Shown: in pieces, positions 1-9,083 of the stretch | Layout of the letters: the number at the start of each line of letters is the position of its first letter | How positions within the stretch are numbered: the stretch's first letter is position 1 | NCBI RefSeq assembly: GCF_025465995.1 | Contig: NZ_JANLNY010000006.1 | Coordinates: 1-64,000 of the forward strand | From: Pseudomonas sp. 5P_3.1_Bac2 | GTDB lineage: Bacteria > Pseudomonadota > Gammaproteobacteria > Pseudomonadales > Pseudomonadaceae | DNA: 64,000 bases | Direction: 5' to 3' | The notes under the pieces: model-generated | Told to the model about the DNA's origin: nothing | Databases searched by the model: none | The model's input: only the letters and a program-made list of their open reading frames with translations | Position numbers and translations under genes: made by a program

Positions 1-621
1 GGCGTTATTAACGCGGGCTACAGCTACAGCAATGATTATCAGCAGACCAGTCTCAGTGTGTCGGGCGGCATAGTCGCCCATGCCGGCGGGATAACGCTGA
101 GCCAGCCCCTGCAAAACACCTTCGTCTTGGTCAATGCTAAAGGTGCCAAAGGTGTTCGCGTGGAAAACCAGCCAGGGGTGGCTGTTGATGGTGCCGGTTA
201 TGCCGTGATGACTTCGGCGACACCATACCGGCACAACCGCGTTGCGCTGCGTACCGAGGATATTGGCAGTGGCTTGGATATCCCTCTGGCCGCTAAAGAT
301 GTAGTGCCTACCCGGGGGGCCATTACCCGCGTCAACTTTGAAACGCACGTCGGCCAGAGTTTGTTAGTGCACAGCGAGATGGAGGGCAGCAGCGTCCCGC
401 CATTAGGCGCGAACGTCTTCAATGCTGCCGGCATAAGCAGCGGTACCGTAGGCACCAATGGCGATATTTATGTCTCTGGGGTGGCTTCGGGCGAGCGCCT
501 GTTGGTCAAGTGGGGGAGCGACGCCAGTGACAGTTGTTCACTGCTTGTGCCTGAGTTAGCGGCGACCGACGAGCAGTCCATGGGGTATCAAGAGCTCTCG
601 CTGACCTGCGTGAAGCCATAG
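1..621 (+). CDS. Fimbrial usher, C-terminal part (partial)
   Basis: The frame is open from base 1 to a TAG at 619-621, so this is the last 206 codons of a longer gene that starts outside the window. The residues read like the end of a chaperone-usher outer-membrane usher: the last barrel strands (NAGYSYSND, SLSVSGGIVAH), a 'GVRVENQPG' plug-like segment, the 'DG.GYAVM....PY..N.V' stretch typical of ushers, then a C-terminal domain ending in SLTCVKP with two cysteines. Ushers are the outer-membrane assembly platforms that take chaperone-bound pilins and secrete the pilus. The next gene, 10 bases downstream, is a pilin-like tip protein, which supports the call. The chaperone and major pilin genes should lie upstream of the window. 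Confidence 0.88.
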   Translation, partial: GVINAGYSYSNDYQQTSLSVSGGIVAHAGGITLSQPLQNTFVLVNAKGAKGVRVENQPGVAVDGAGYAVMTSATPYRHNRVALRTEDIGSGLDIPLAAKDVVPTRGAITRVNFETHVGQSLLVHSEMEGSSVPPLGANVFNAAGISSGTVGTNGDIYVSGVASGERLLVKWGSDASDSCSLLVPELAATDEQSMGYQELSLTCVKP

Positions 622-631
622 AGGAACAGAT

Positions 632-1672
632 ATGTTTTTTCGCACAAAGCATGCAGGGTTTGGATTGGCAGTCTGTTTGTTAGTAACGCTGGGGATGTTC
701 TCGCAGAATAGTTATGCCTTGTCCTGCAAGCAGAATGGCAGTGTCCGCCAAGACATTGTGCTGGATCATGAGATCAAGGTCTCCACCGCCAACACGGCGC
801 CAGGCGCATTGTTATGGCGTTCACCGACATTCACGTCGACGTTCCAGTGTGTGGACGATCGGCAAAAGCCCCAGGGCGAGAACGCTTACCTGTATTGGGA
901 CCCCAAAAGAAATCTGGCAGCCATCCACAACTCAATTGAAATTGGGGTGAACTATAAAAGTATCGATTACCGCCTCACCAGTGGTGTGCGCGAGGATGTA
1001 GGGCCCGGCACTGCCTGCCGCCCTATTGGTGGTGGATGTGCGTCGCCGGCCCGCCCGCTCAGCATTACGGTGTCTTATTCGGTGTATATCAAAGCCACCG
1101 GTAACCTGCCGCCCGCGGGCGGGCGGATCAATAACACTGGCAGCTACTCAGTGTTTCAAGTCGATGGTGTGGGTGGTCTCAACAATAACGCCAACCAAAA
1201 CTTCAACACCTACATCTCCGGCCTTGGCAACATTCGCTTTATCTCCTGCAACCCTATCGTGACGGTGAGTGCCAACAATGGGCGGGTGGTCAACTTTGGC
1301 AGCATTCCTCGGCAGAACGCCGTAGTCGGCAAGATCGAAAAGCAAATTCCCTTTGCGGTTAGTGCTGATATGTCTGGCCCGGATAGCGGCCAAGATTGTC
1401 AGGGGCAAGTTCTAGAGGCTAGTTTCAGCTCGGTGAACCCGGTGCGCGACACCAACACCATCATGCCCACCAGTGACAGCGGCTTTGGTATTCAGCTGTC
1501 GCAACAAGACACGCCGGGCACTTACATCCCAATGAACACGCCGGTGAACATGGGCCTGATTAACGGCAGCAATGTCACCAAGAACTTCCTAGCCAGCTTG
1601 CGTTGGCTCAGTACCAGTCCTCGAGTGGGCCCGTTCACCGCGTCGGCCAATATCGATGTGACCTTTAAGTAG
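632..1672 (+). CDS. Fimbrial tip/adhesin-like protein
   Basis: A 346-residue protein with a Sec signal peptide of about 29 residues (hydrophobic core AVCLLVTLGMF, likely cleavage after SYA). ATG 632 follows GAGGAACA at a good distance. The protein is about twice the length of a simple pilin. Residues around 30-200 form an N-terminal domain with several cysteines, and residues from about 205 (ISCNPIVTVS) to the end resemble a fimbrial pilin domain: an early cysteine, 'VNFG', a second cysteine in GQDCQG, and a C-terminal beta-strand ending ANIDVTFK. Two-domain tip adhesins of chaperone-usher pili have this layout. It is the last gene of the fimbrial operon. The receptor cannot be predicted from sequence. 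Confidence 0.8.
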   Translation: MFFRTKHAGFGLAVCLLVTLGMFSQNSYALSCKQNGSVRQDIVLDHEIKVSTANTAPGALLWRSPTFTSTFQCVDDRQKPQGENAYLYWDPKRNLAAIHNSIEIGVNYKSIDYRLTSGVREDVGPGTACRPIGGGCASPARPLSITVSYSVYIKATGNLPPAGGRINNTGSYSVFQVDGVGGLNNNANQNFNTYISGLGNIRFISCNPIVTVSANNGRVVNFGSIPRQNAVVGKIEKQIPFAVSADMSGPDSGQDCQGQVLEASFSSVNPVRDTNTIMPTSDSGFGIQLSQQDTPGTYIPMNTPVNMGLINGSNVTKNFLASLRWLSTSPRVGPFTASANIDVTFK

Positions 1673-1914
1673 GTGTCTCTGCGTGCTGGTGGAATCTGCA
1701 GCTGTGGGTGATTGAGGTTGCAGTGGCGCCATTGCGCGGGCTTAGCCTGTGTTGCGTGGGGCTGCGGGATATTGGCTCTATGTCTGGCGGGCGGCGGGGC
1801 AGTGCATGGCCCGGCGATGTTTGCGGCGGTGGCAGCTCGATCGGGCTGTCGCTGAACAGGCAGGCTTACTCAATAGCGCTACAGGCGACTCTGATCCAGA
1901 CAGTGGCCGCCAAT
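1673..1914. other. Intergenic stretch after the fimbrial operon
   Basis: About 240 bases between the end of the fimbrial operon and the ychF terminator. I see no convincing gene on either strand. The only open frames here run on into the antisense of ychF. No obvious T-tract terminator for the fimbrial operon was found before the bidirectional hairpin at 1915-1951. This is the junction between accessory surface genes and the conserved core block. Confidence 0.6.
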
Positions 1915-1951
1915 AAAAAACCCCTTGAGGTGTTAGCGCTCAAGGGGTTTT
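1915..1951 (-). terminator. Rho-independent terminator of the ychF operon
   Basis: A perfect 9-bp stem CCCCTTGAG (1921-1929) / CTCAAGGGG (1939-1947) with a 9-base loop. On the minus strand it is followed by six T residues (A run at 1915-1920). On the plus strand it is followed by TTTT, so it may also stop fimbrial transcripts. It lies 18 bases beyond the ychF stop. Confidence 0.93.
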
Positions 1952-1968
1952 GTGTGTTGCACGCCTGT

Positions 1969-3069
1969 TTAGACGTTAAAGCGGAAGTGCATCACGTCGC
2001 CGTCTTTGACGATGTATTCCTTACCTTCCAGGCGCCATTTACCGGCTTCTTTCGCGCCGGCTTCGCCTTTGTATTGGATGAAGTCGTTGTAGGCGATGAC
2101 TTCGGCGCGGATAAAGCCTTTTTCGAAGTCGGTGTGAATCACGGCCGCCGATTGTGGCGCAGTGGCGCCGACTTTCACGGTCCAGGCGCGCACTTCTTTA
2201 ACGCCGGCGGTGAAGTAGGTTTGCAGGTTGAGCAGCTCGTAACCGGCGCGGATTACGCGGTTCAAACCTGGCTCTTCGAGGCCCAGGGCTTCGAGGAACA
2301 TGTCTTTTTCTTCGCCTTCGTCGAGCTCGGCGATCTCCGCTTCGATCTTGTTGCACACCGGCACCACTGGCGCACCCTCGGCGTCGGCGATGGCCTGGAC
2401 GATGTCCAGCAGCGGGTTATTTTCAAAGCCGTCTTCGGCGACGTTAGCGATGTACATCACCGGCTTACTGGTCAGCAGGTGGAAACCGCGCACCAGTTGC
2501 TTCTCGTCATCGCCGAGGCTCTTCATCAAGGTGCGCGCAGGCTTGCCTTCAGTGAAGTGGGGGATGAGTTTTTCCAGCAGGTTCTTCTGCGCCACGGCTT
2601 CTTTGTCACCGCCTTTGGCGTTACGGGTAACCTTTTGCAGTTGCTTCTCGCAGCTGTCGAGGTCAGCGAAGATCAGCTCCAGATCGATGATCTCGATGTC
2701 GCGCTTAGGGTCGACGCTGTTGGCTACGTGGATCACGTTATCGTCTTGGAAGCAGCGCACCACGTGGGCGATGGCATCGGTCTCGCGGATGTTGGCGAGG
2801 AACTTGTTGCCCAGGCCTTCACCTTTGGAGGCGCCTTCAACCAGGCCGGCGATGTCGACGAACTCCATGGTGGTCGGCAGTACACGTTCAGGTTTAACGA
2901 TCTCAGCCAGAGCGTCCAGGCGAGCGTCGGGCATCGGCACGATGCCGCTGTTCGGCTCAATGGTGCAGAACGGGAAGTTCTCAGCCGCGATCCCCGACTT
3001 AGTGAGGGCGTTGAACAGGGTGGACTTGCCGACGTTGGGCAGGCCGACGATGCCACAGTTAAATCCCAT
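1969..3069 (-). CDS. ychF: Ribosome-binding ATPase YchF
   Basis: A 366-residue Obg-family P-loop protein. The G1 motif GLPNVGKST lies at residues 9-17 near the N-terminus. The C-terminal TGS-type domain includes [13 protein letters not shown] and the terminal [12 protein letters not shown] typical of YchF. Length matches the family (about 363-366). In E. coli YchF (EngD) binds ribosomes, prefers ATP to GTP and affects oxidative-stress responses. ATG 3069 is preceded on the minus strand by GAGGGAAA at good spacing. The gene is 29 bases after pth and is the last in the leftward operon, just before the terminator. Confidence 0.97.
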   Translation of the reverse strand: MGFNCGIVGLPNVGKSTLFNALTKSGIAAENFPFCTIEPNSGIVPMPDARLDALAEIVKPERVLPTTMEFVDIAGLVEGASKGEGLGNKFLANIRETDAIAHVVRCFQDDNVIHVANSVDPKRDIEIIDLELIFADLDSCEKQLQKVTRNAKGGDKEAVAQKNLLEKLIPHFTEGKPARTLMKSLGDDEKQLVRGFHLLTSKPVMYIANVAEDGFENNPLLDIVQAIADAEGAPVVPVCNKIEAEIAELDEGEEKDMFLEALGLEEPGLNRVIRAGYELLNLQTYFTAGVKEVRAWTVKVGATAPQSAAVIHTDFEKGFIRAEVIAYNDFIQYKGEAGAKEAGKWRLEGKEYIVKDGDVMHFRFNV

Positions 3070-3098
3070 GATATTTCCCTCGAGGATAGCGCTAAGAA

Positions 3099-3689
3099 TT
3101 AAGAAGTAGCTTTTTGGCTGTGCAGTTTGTGCATGGCTTTGGACCAGTCACCGGCAAGGATTTGCGGCAGGCAGTCCATGGCGAAATCAATGCTCTGCTC
3201 CAGCAGGTCTTGCTCGCTACGTGGCGCACGGCCCAGCACGAAGTTGCTGACCATGCTGCTGTGCCCGGGATGGCCAATGCCAAGCCGCAGGCGGTGAAAA
3301 TTATTTTGATTGCCGAGTTGCGCAATGATGTCGCGCAGCCCGTTATGTCCGCCGTGCCCGCCACCCTGTTTGAGTTTGGCGATGCCGGGCGGCATATCGA
3401 GTTCGTCGTGCGCCACCAGAATCGCCTCCGGAGTGATCCGGAAAAAATTCGCCAACGCCGCTACGGCCTGGCCGCTGCGATTCATAAAGGTGGTGGGGAT
3501 GAGCAGACGAACATCACGGCCTTGATGGCTGAACTTGCCTACCAGGCCAAAATACTTTTTGTCGAGACTCAGGTTGACGCCTTGGCTGGCGGCTAAGCGC
3601 TCAACAAAAAGGGCCCCCGCGTTATGCCGGGTCTGGTCGTATTCCGGTCCTGGATTACCCAAGCCAACGATCAGTTGTACGGCAGTCAT
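3099..3689 (-). CDS. pth: Peptidyl-tRNA hydrolase
   Basis: A 196-residue protein starting [14 protein letters not shown]. It carries the Pth signature: GLGNPG with the catalytic His/Asn region (TRHNAG), FMNRSG, the '[11 protein letters not shown]' motif and [11 protein letters not shown]. The enzyme hydrolyses the ester bond of peptidyl-tRNAs that drop off the ribosome and so recycles tRNA. The frame is open for 52 more codons upstream, but those would run back into rplY. ATG 3689 matches the family N-terminus and length (E. coli Pth is about 194 residues). It sits between rplY and ychF, the usual order in Pseudomonas. Confidence 0.97.
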   Translation of the reverse strand: MTAVQLIVGLGNPGPEYDQTRHNAGALFVERLAASQGVNLSLDKKYFGLVGKFSHQGRDVRLLIPTTFMNRSGQAVAALANFFRITPEAILVAHDELDMPPGIAKLKQGGGHGGHNGLRDIIAQLGNQNNFHRLRLGIGHPGHSSMVSNFVLGRAPRSEQDLLEQSIDFAMDCLPQILAGDWSKAMHKLHSQKATS

Positions 3690-3713
3690 GTCGGGAGCCC
3701 TTCTGTGGAAATC

Positions 3714-3735
3714 GCCTAGTCTAGCAAGACTAGGC
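3714..3735 (-). promoter_or_regulatory. Intercistronic hairpin between rplY and pth
   Basis: A perfect 9-bp inverted repeat GCCTAGTCT (3714-3722) / AGACTAGGC (3727-3735) with loop AGCA, in the 67-base gap between the rplY stop and the pth start. No T-run follows on the minus strand, so a full terminator is unlikely. Attenuation or protection of the upstream message is a better guess. Confidence 0.55.
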
Positions 3736-3756
3736 TGGTTTCCGCTGCTGCGAGAA

Positions 3757-4356
3757 TTACTCGGCAGCACCTTCCTCTTTAACGCGCGAGGCGTGGATGT
3801 TAGCCACGGCCAGGTCGTTACCGTGAGCCAGAGCAACCAGCTCAACGCCTTTCGGCAGTTTCAGGTTGCTCAGGTGAACGATGTGACCGACTTCAACGGC
3901 AGCCATGTCGACTTCGATGAACTCAGGCAGATCTTTCGGCAGGCAGGAAACTTCAACTTCAGCCACAACGTGGGAGATCTCGCCACCTTGTTGTTTCACG
4001 CCAACTGCAGTTTCTTCGTTGATGAAGTGCAGAGGAACGTGGGCAGTCAGTTTCTGGCCAGCGACAACGCGAACGAAGTCAGCGTGCAGAACGAAACCTT
4101 TCGATGGGTGACGTTGCAGTGCTTTGATCAGAACGTTTTCAGCTTTGCCAGCTACGTTCAGGCTCAGTACGTGGCTGAAGGAAGCTTCGTTTTCCAGCAG
4201 CTTGGCAAAATCTTTGGCAACCAGGCTGATGGATTGTGGAGCGGCTTCGCCACCGTAAACTACGGCAGGAACCAGGGCTACGTTACGACGCAGGCGGCGG
4301 CTCGCACCTTTCCCCAGGTCGGAACGGATTTCGGCGTTCAGGGTAAATTCAGTCAT
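3757..4356 (-). CDS. rplY: 50S ribosomal protein L25/general stress protein Ctc
   Basis: A 199-residue long-form L25 (Ctc) protein. Residues 1-95 are the 5S rRNA-binding L25 domain ([31 protein letters not shown]). Residues 100 to the end are the C-terminal TL5/Ctc beta domain ([42 protein letters not shown] segment). It binds 5S rRNA in the central protuberance of the large subunit. ATG 4356 has TTGGAG eight bases upstream on the minus strand. It lies between prs and pth as in other pseudomonads. Confidence 0.96.
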   Translation of the reverse strand: MTEFTLNAEIRSDLGKGASRRLRRNVALVPAVVYGGEAAPQSISLVAKDFAKLLENEASFSHVLSLNVAGKAENVLIKALQRHPSKGFVLHADFVRVVAGQKLTAHVPLHFINEETAVGVKQQGGEISHVVAEVEVSCLPKDLPEFIEVDMAAVEVGHIVHLSNLKLPKGVELVALAHGNDLAVANIHASRVKEEGAAE

Positions 4357-4377
4357 TGTATTTCTCCAAAATAACCA

Positions 4378-4415
4378 AACCGTCCGTTACGCTTGCGACC
4401 AGCGACGGGACGGTT
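4378..4415 (-). promoter_or_regulatory. Hairpin in the prs-rplY gap (leader or weak terminator)
   Basis: Inverted repeat AACCGTCC (4378-4385) / GGACGGTT (4408-4415), with a shorter inner CGCT/AGCG pairing. On the minus strand it is followed by the T-rich TTTGGTTATTTT and then the rplY ribosome-binding site, so the hairpin ends 21 bases before the rplY start. It could be a partial terminator after prs or a regulatory leader of rplY. Confidence 0.45.
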
Positions 4416-4469
4416 GGGTAGGGTGCCAAGCCATTAGGGCTGGGCATTGACGGTCAGTGGGTGGACGCC

Positions 4470-5411
4470 TTAGCGGAACATCGCACTGATCGATTCTTCG
4501 TTGCTGATGCGGCGTACCGCTTCAGCGACCACCGGGGCGATATCCAGTTGACGGATACGACCACAGGCTTGTGCTGCTGCCGACAGCGGGATGGTGTTAG
4601 TCACCACCAGCTCGTCGAGTACCGATTTTTCCAGGTTCTCAATGGCACGGCCGGACAGTACCGGGTGCGTGGCATAGGCGAGAACTTTGGTGGCACCGTG
4701 TTCTTTCAGGGCCTTGGCTGCGTGGCACAGGGTGCCGGCAGTGTCGACCATGTCGTCAACCAGCACGCAAGTGCGGCCTTCAACATCACCGATGATGTGC
4801 ATCACTTCGGAGTGGTTAGCCTTCTCACGACGTTTGTCGATGATGGCCAGGTCAACGCCGAGGGATTTAGCTACGGCACGGGCGCGAACAACACCGCCGA
4901 TGTCCGGAGACACGATCATCAGGTTTTCAAAGCGCTGGTCTTCGATATCGTCCACCAGAACTGGGGAGCCGTAGATGTTATCCACTGGAATATCGAAGAA
5001 GCCTTGGATCTGATCCGCGTGCAGGTCGACGGTCAGAACCCGGTCGATGCCTACGTTAGCGAGCATGTCAGCCACGACTTTGGCACTGATTGCCACGCGC
5101 GCAGAACGCGGACGGCGATCCTGGCGGGCATAACCAAAGTAGGGGATAACAGCAGTAATTCGAGTCGCTGAGGAGCGGCGGAAGGCATCTGCCATCACGA
5201 CCAATTCCATCAGGTTGTCATTGGTTGGCGCGCACGTTGGTTGAATCAGGAACACGTCTTTACCGCGGACGTTTTCGTTGATTTCAATCATGATCTCGCC
5301 GTCGGAGAATTTGCCTACAGAGGCATCACCGAGGGGAATGTGCAGCTGACGTACGATACGTCGCGCCAGATCGGGGTTAGCGTTCCCCGTAAAGACCATC
5401 ATCTTGGACAC
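4470..5411 (-). CDS. prs: Ribose-phosphate pyrophosphokinase
   Basis: PRPP synthetase, 313 residues from a GTG start ([13 protein letters not shown]), which gives the expected length. Visible motifs are KFSDGE, the ATP/Mg site [19 protein letters not shown], and the PRPP loop [12 protein letters not shown]. It makes PRPP from ribose 5-phosphate and ATP for purine, pyrimidine, His, Trp and NAD synthesis. GTG 5411 is preceded by GGCAGG with 8-base spacing. The ATG three codons inside has no better site. The open frame continues upstream into a tRNA gene, so longer starts are excluded. It lies directly downstream of two tRNA-Gln genes and is probably co-transcribed with them and ispE. Confidence 0.96.
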   Translation of the reverse strand: MSKMMVFTGNANPDLARRIVRQLHIPLGDASVGKFSDGEIMIEINENVRGKDVFLIQPTCAPTNDNLMELVVMADAFRRSSATRITAVIPYFGYARQDRRPRSARVAISAKVVADMLANVGIDRVLTVDLHADQIQGFFDIPVDNIYGSPVLVDDIEDQRFENLMIVSPDIGGVVRARAVAKSLGVDLAIIDKRREKANHSEVMHIIGDVEGRTCVLVDDMVDTAGTLCHAAKALKEHGATKVLAYATHPVLSGRAIENLEKSVLDELVVTNTIPLSAAAQACGRIRQLDIAPVVAEAVRRISNEESISAMFR

Positions 5412-5457
5412 GCGCAGTACCTGCCGGCTGAGGGTATACCTGGATGAGTATAGAAAA

Positions 5458-5532
5458 TGGCAGGGGCGGCTGGATTCGAACCAACGCATGGCAGGATCAA
5501 AACCTGCTGCCTTACCGCTTGGCGACGCCCCT
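5458..5532 (-). tRNA. tRNA-Gln (UUG), copy 1
   Basis: A 75-base tRNA with encoded CCA. The acceptor stem AGGGGCG pairs with CGCCCCT. The anticodon loop TTTTGAT between GCAGG and CCTGC gives anticodon TTG (glutamine). The T arm contains GGTTCGAATCC. It lies between ispE and prs and is identical over its full length to the copy at 5583-5657. Confidence 0.97.
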
Positions 5533-5582
5533 GTATCCGGTGTTTTTAATACGCTTTGTGTTGTGTCCGCTCCAGGACGGAA

Positions 5583-5657
5583 TGGCAGGGGCGGCTGGAT
5601 TCGAACCAACGCATGGCAGGATCAAAACCTGCTGCCTTACCGCTTGGCGACGCCCCT
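5583..5657 (-). tRNA. tRNA-Gln (UUG), copy 2
   Basis: Identical in sequence to the copy at 5458-5532, 50 bases upstream of it on the minus strand and 21 bases after the ispE stop. It has encoded CCA, anticodon TTG and a normal cloverleaf. The two copies are probably processed from the lolB-ispE-prs transcript or from a local promoter inside ispE. Confidence 0.97.
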
Positions 5658-5678
5658 ACTTACAACCCGTACAACGTA

Positions 5679-6554
5679 TTACTTCCTGCCCAACTCTTCG
5701 AGCTTTCGGTGCAACATCGAGATGTTACGTCCTTGAGCTATAAAGCTTGGCAAAGTGCCTGGAAGTTGGCGGCGAACTCTATCAGCTTCAACCTCGTTTG
5801 GGAAGCTCCCAAACACACAAGATCCAGTGCCGGTTAATCTTGTTGGAACAAATTTGTTCATCAAGATCAAAGCGTTACGAACTTCTGGATAACGCTTCTC
5901 TACCACCGGCTGACAGTCATTACGACCGCCCCCCTCAGGAAGGCTGCGAACTTTAATGGGCGGGCTATCCCGTGTCAACTCCGCATCAGAGAAAATTTCT
6001 GCTGTGCTAACAAGTACTTGCGGAATCGCAACGAGAAACCAGGGCTCGCTCAGAGTCACTGGTTGGAGTTTTTCCCCGACACCTTCAGCAAAGGCGGCGC
6101 GTCCACGCACGAACACCGGCACGTCCGCGCCTAGGCGCAGGCCAAGCTCAGCCAGTTGATCTTCGTCGCAGTGCAGTTGCCACAAATGTTTCAGGCCGAG
6201 CAATGTGGTCGCTGCATCGGAGCTGCCGCCACCAATGCCGCCGCCCATCGGTAAGCGTTTATCCAGCCAGATATCCGCGCCCAGTGGGCACTGACTGTGT
6301 TGTTGCAGCAGGCGCGCGGCCCGCACGATCAAATTGCTGTCGTGGGGGACGCCGTCGACAGGGCTGTGCAAACGAATTTCGCCGTCGTCACGCAAGGCAA
6401 AGCCGAGCTCGTCGGCGAAGTCGAGAAACTGAAACAGGGTTTGCAGCTCGTGATAACCGTCGGCGCGCCGCCCCAAAATGTGCAGCATCAAATTCAGCTT
6501 GGCCGGTGCCGGCAAGCGCAGCGTGGCTGCGCTAGGAATCGCGGGGGTACTCAT
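5679..6554 (-). CDS. ispE: 4-diphosphocytidyl-2-C-methyl-D-erythritol kinase
   Basis: A GHMP kinase of 291 residues. The N-terminus [23 protein letters not shown] is the IspE substrate-binding motif, and [15 protein letters not shown] is the glycine-rich ATP loop. It phosphorylates CDP-methylerythritol in the non-mevalonate (MEP) isoprenoid pathway. The ATG overlaps the lolB stop as ATGA (6551-6554), a sign of translational coupling. The lolB-ispE-tRNA-prs order is typical of pseudomonads. The C-terminal third contains the expected [13 protein letters not shown] motif. Confidence 0.96.
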   Translation of the reverse strand: MSTPAIPSAATLRLPAPAKLNLMLHILGRRADGYHELQTLFQFLDFADELGFALRDDGEIRLHSPVDGVPHDSNLIVRAARLLQQHSQCPLGADIWLDKRLPMGGGIGGGSSDAATTLLGLKHLWQLHCDEDQLAELGLRLGADVPVFVRGRAAFAEGVGEKLQPVTLSEPWFLVAIPQVLVSTAEIFSDAELTRDSPPIKVRSLPEGGGRNDCQPVVEKRYPEVRNALILMNKFVPTRLTGTGSCVFGSFPNEVEADRVRRQLPGTLPSFIAQGRNISMLHRKLEELGRK

Positions 6555-7171
6555 TGGCCGAGCTGGCGCGGCTGCCAGTCCTTGATCACCAGGGTGATTT
6601 GCAAATCTTCACCACTGACTTTAAGGCGCTCTGGCAGCCAGTAGCCGTTTTGCTCGGTATAGCTCAGGTATTCGATTTGCCAGCCATCTTGGCTAAGGCC
6701 TGCGAGGCGGCTGTGACTGTCGAGATTGAGGCGGCTCTTGCTGTCAGGCGAGGGCAGGCCGCGAATCCACCAGAGCAGGTGCGAGACCGGCAGGTTGAGG
6801 TGCAGTTGTTCGTGCAGCAGTTGTTCCGGCGACTGCGCTTCGTAGCGTCCTTGGTTGGCCACTTCCAGCGTGATCTTGCCGGGGTGGCCCATCAGGCGTG
6901 CGGCGCCACGGCCCAGTGGGCCAGACAGGCGGATATCGTAGTAGTCCTGGCGCTGCAGCCAAAACAGGGTGCCGCTGCCGGAGTCTTGCGGCGCGCGAAT
7001 GCCTACTTTGCCGTTGATTTGCCAGGCATCCAGTTTACTCAATTGCGCCTTGTGCTCCTTCCAGGTCTGGCTGTTGCCTTGGCCTTCCAGGGATTCATGG
7101 GTGCCAAAGCCGGCGCAACCAGCGAGGGTGGCCAGCAGGCCGCAGAGGATGAGGTGACGTAGGTACTTCAA
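6551..7171 (-). CDS. lolB: Outer membrane lipoprotein receptor LolB
   Basis: A 206-residue lipoprotein. The signal peptide [19 protein letters not shown] ends in lipobox LAGC, so the mature protein starts at a lipidated Cys. The body contains LolB segments [21 protein letters not shown] and [14 protein letters not shown]. LolB takes lipoproteins from LolA and inserts them in the outer membrane. The start is TTG at 7171, overlapping the upstream TPR gene's stop as TTGA and preceded by AGGAACCGATAAGCC. No ATG in frame gives a signal peptide. It is coupled at both ends by 4-base overlaps. Confidence 0.94.
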   Translation of the reverse strand: MKYLRHLILCGLLATLAGCAGFGTHESLEGQGNSQTWKEHKAQLSKLDAWQINGKVGIRAPQDSGSGTLFWLQRQDYYDIRLSGPLGRGAARLMGHPGKITLEVANQGRYEAQSPEQLLHEQLHLNLPVSHLLWWIRGLPSPDSKSRLNLDSHSRLAGLSQDGWQIEYLSYTEQNGYWLPERLKVSGEDLQITLVIKDWQPRQLGQ

Positions 7172-8898
7172 GGCTTATCGGTTCCTGTCAGGCGTAGCAG
7201 GGTGTTACGCAAAATATCGTTATCGGGGTCTTGCTTGTAGGCGTCCGCCAGCAATTGCCGGGCTTCGTTCTGTTTACCTTGGGCCCACAGCACTTCGCCC
7301 AAGTGTGCGGCAATTTCCGCGTCGGGCATTTGTGTGAGGGCGCGGCGCAGCCAGGTTTCCGCTTCGGCCAAGTTGCCCAGGCGGAAGTTAATCCAGCCGA
7401 GGCTGTCGAGGACGGCCGGGTCTTGCGGGTTAAGCTGGTGGGCCTGGTCGATTAAGCGCTTGGCTTCGTCATAGCGTGTGGTGCGATCCGCCAAGGTGTA
7501 ACCGAGGGCGTTGAGGGCCATGGCATTATCAGGCTCGCGCTCAAGAATAAAGCGCAGGTCTTTTTCCAGCAGCGGTAAGTCGTCGCGCTTTTCCGCCAGC
7601 ATGGCGCGGCTGTAGAGCAGGTTGAGGTCTTCTGGGTAAGCCTGTAGGGCTTGCTGCAAAACATTCCAGGCGCGCTCAGGTTGCTCGTTACGCGACCAGG
7701 CATCAGCCTCGATCAGGTACAGCTGGATGGTGTAATCCGGCTGATCCAGACGCGCTTGCTTGAGTTGGGCGGCTGCTTCATCGGCACGCTGATGCTCAAA
7801 CAACAGTTCGGTGCGGCGCGATTGTGCAGGCAGGTATTCGTTGCCGGGGCCGACCAGGGCAAACTCGGCGAGTGCCTTGGGCAGGTCGTTGAGCTCTTCG
7901 TAAGCGCGGGCCAGGTTGTAATGTGCGGCATCGACGTGGGCGCCGCGCTCAACCAGTTCGTTGAGGTAGACGATGGCTTCTTTCCACGCTTCGCCCTCCA
8001 GGCACACCAGCGCCAAGGAGAAACGCAGGTCGTCGTCTTCCGGATTTTGCTGGAGCAGGGCGGTGAACTCGCGCTTGGCTTCGTCGATATGGTCTTCGCT
8101 GACCAGCATGCGCGCATAGCTCAGGCGCAGGCGGCGTTCATCCGGGTTCTGCTTGATGCTTTGTTTCAGCAGGGCGAGGGCTTCATCACTGCGCTCAAAG
8201 CCTTGCAGAAGGCGCGCGTGAAGCAGGATCGCCGCGACCGGGCGATCATTGCTGGACTGCTGTTCCAGCAGGGCCAGGGCTTGTTCAGGTTGATTGTTCT
8301 GTTGCAGTAACAGGGCCTTGCCGAATTGCAGTTGGCTGTTGTCCGGGTACTTCACCAGCAGCCGGTCGAAGCTTTGCAGCAGGCCGGCACGGGTGTCCGG
8401 GTCGCTTTCAGCGGCAGATAGCGCGAGGAAATCGAAATGGGTGTCGCCTTGGTGGCGCAGGACTTTCTCCATGAACACCATGGATTCGTCGTAGCGTCCG
8501 GCGCGGGCCAGCTGCACGGCGGCGGCGCGCTGCGCGTCGATGTTATCCGGGGCGCTTTTGGCCCATTGCAGGCCCGTCTCCAGCGCAGCTTGGTCGGCGC
8601 CTAAGTACTCGGCAATACGAAAGCCGCGCTCGGCGACACCGGCATCACCGGTGAGCAAGGCTTGCTCGGTGTAGTTGTCGAGGGCGAGGTCGAAGCGGTT
8701 GCGTTGGCCGGCCAGTTCGGCGCTGAGCAGGGCGTACAGCGTGGCCTCGCTAAACGGGCGGTACAGCTGCGGCTGGGCCGTGGCGCTGGTAACGCTGGGG
8801 TCTTCCACCGGCGGTTTGCCATCCGGGGAGGAGGGTGCAAGGGTCTGACAGCCACTTAACAAAGCAGCAGCAGTCAGCAACGCGAGAGTTCTATTCAT
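7168..8898 (-). CDS. Tetratricopeptide-repeat lipoprotein
   Basis: A 576-residue protein from ATG 8898. A short lipoprotein signal ([17 protein letters not shown], lipobox LLSGC) is followed by a long array of TPR-type helical repeats up to the C-terminus (e.g. [36 protein letters not shown]). It is probably an outer-membrane-anchored scaffold. It is first in the leftward operon with lolB and ispE, an order kept in Pseudomonas. The frame stays open upstream for 45 codons, but ATG 8898 gives the lipobox and is chosen. The minus strand shows no good Shine-Dalgarno site before it. Its precise partners are unknown. Confidence 0.88.
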   Translation of the reverse strand: MNRTLALLTAAALLSGCQTLAPSSPDGKPPVEDPSVTSATAQPQLYRPFSEATLYALLSAELAGQRNRFDLALDNYTEQALLTGDAGVAERGFRIAEYLGADQAALETGLQWAKSAPDNIDAQRAAAVQLARAGRYDESMVFMEKVLRHQGDTHFDFLALSAAESDPDTRAGLLQSFDRLLVKYPDNSQLQFGKALLLQQNNQPEQALALLEQQSSNDRPVAAILLHARLLQGFERSDEALALLKQSIKQNPDERRLRLSYARMLVSEDHIDEAKREFTALLQQNPEDDDLRFSLALVCLEGEAWKEAIVYLNELVERGAHVDAAHYNLARAYEELNDLPKALAEFALVGPGNEYLPAQSRRTELLFEHQRADEAAAQLKQARLDQPDYTIQLYLIEADAWSRNEQPERAWNVLQQALQAYPEDLNLLYSRAMLAEKRDDLPLLEKDLRFILEREPDNAMALNALGYTLADRTTRYDEAKRLIDQAHQLNPQDPAVLDSLGWINFRLGNLAEAETWLRRALTQMPDAEIAAHLGEVLWAQGKQNEARQLLADAYKQDPDNDILRNTLLRLTGTDKP

Positions 8899-9040
8899 GG
8901 GGAGAGTTATGTGGCCAACCTGCGGTTTGGGCATCATGACACAAGCCGTTGGGCAAGCCCATGGGGTGCCATTCATGGTGGATCGGATAAAACTGTCTAT
9001 TAGGACAATAGGCAGGAGGAGTTGTTCTCGCACGGCCGAA

Positions 9041-9064
9041 GTAGGAGAATTGCGCGCTTCCTAC
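9041..9064 (+). promoter_or_regulatory. Small stem-loop in the hemA leader
   Basis: GTAGGA (9041-9046) can pair with TCCTAC (9059-9064) just upstream of hemA, in the 185-base divergent region shared with the TPR-lolB operon. The hemA ATG at 9084 has no strong Shine-Dalgarno site, so leader structure might matter for translation. This is a weak structural observation only. Confidence 0.3.
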
Positions 9065-9083
9065 AGACTCTCAGCGACCACGC

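Noticed and set aside
1708..3102. Long open frame on the plus strand over ychF
   Set aside because: It is antisense to ychF, has no good start signal, and its translation has shadow-like composition.
5412..5609. N-terminal extension of prs reaching through the tRNA-Gln genes
   Set aside because: The extension would translate tRNA sequence. The 313-residue form from GTG 5411 matches the known family length.
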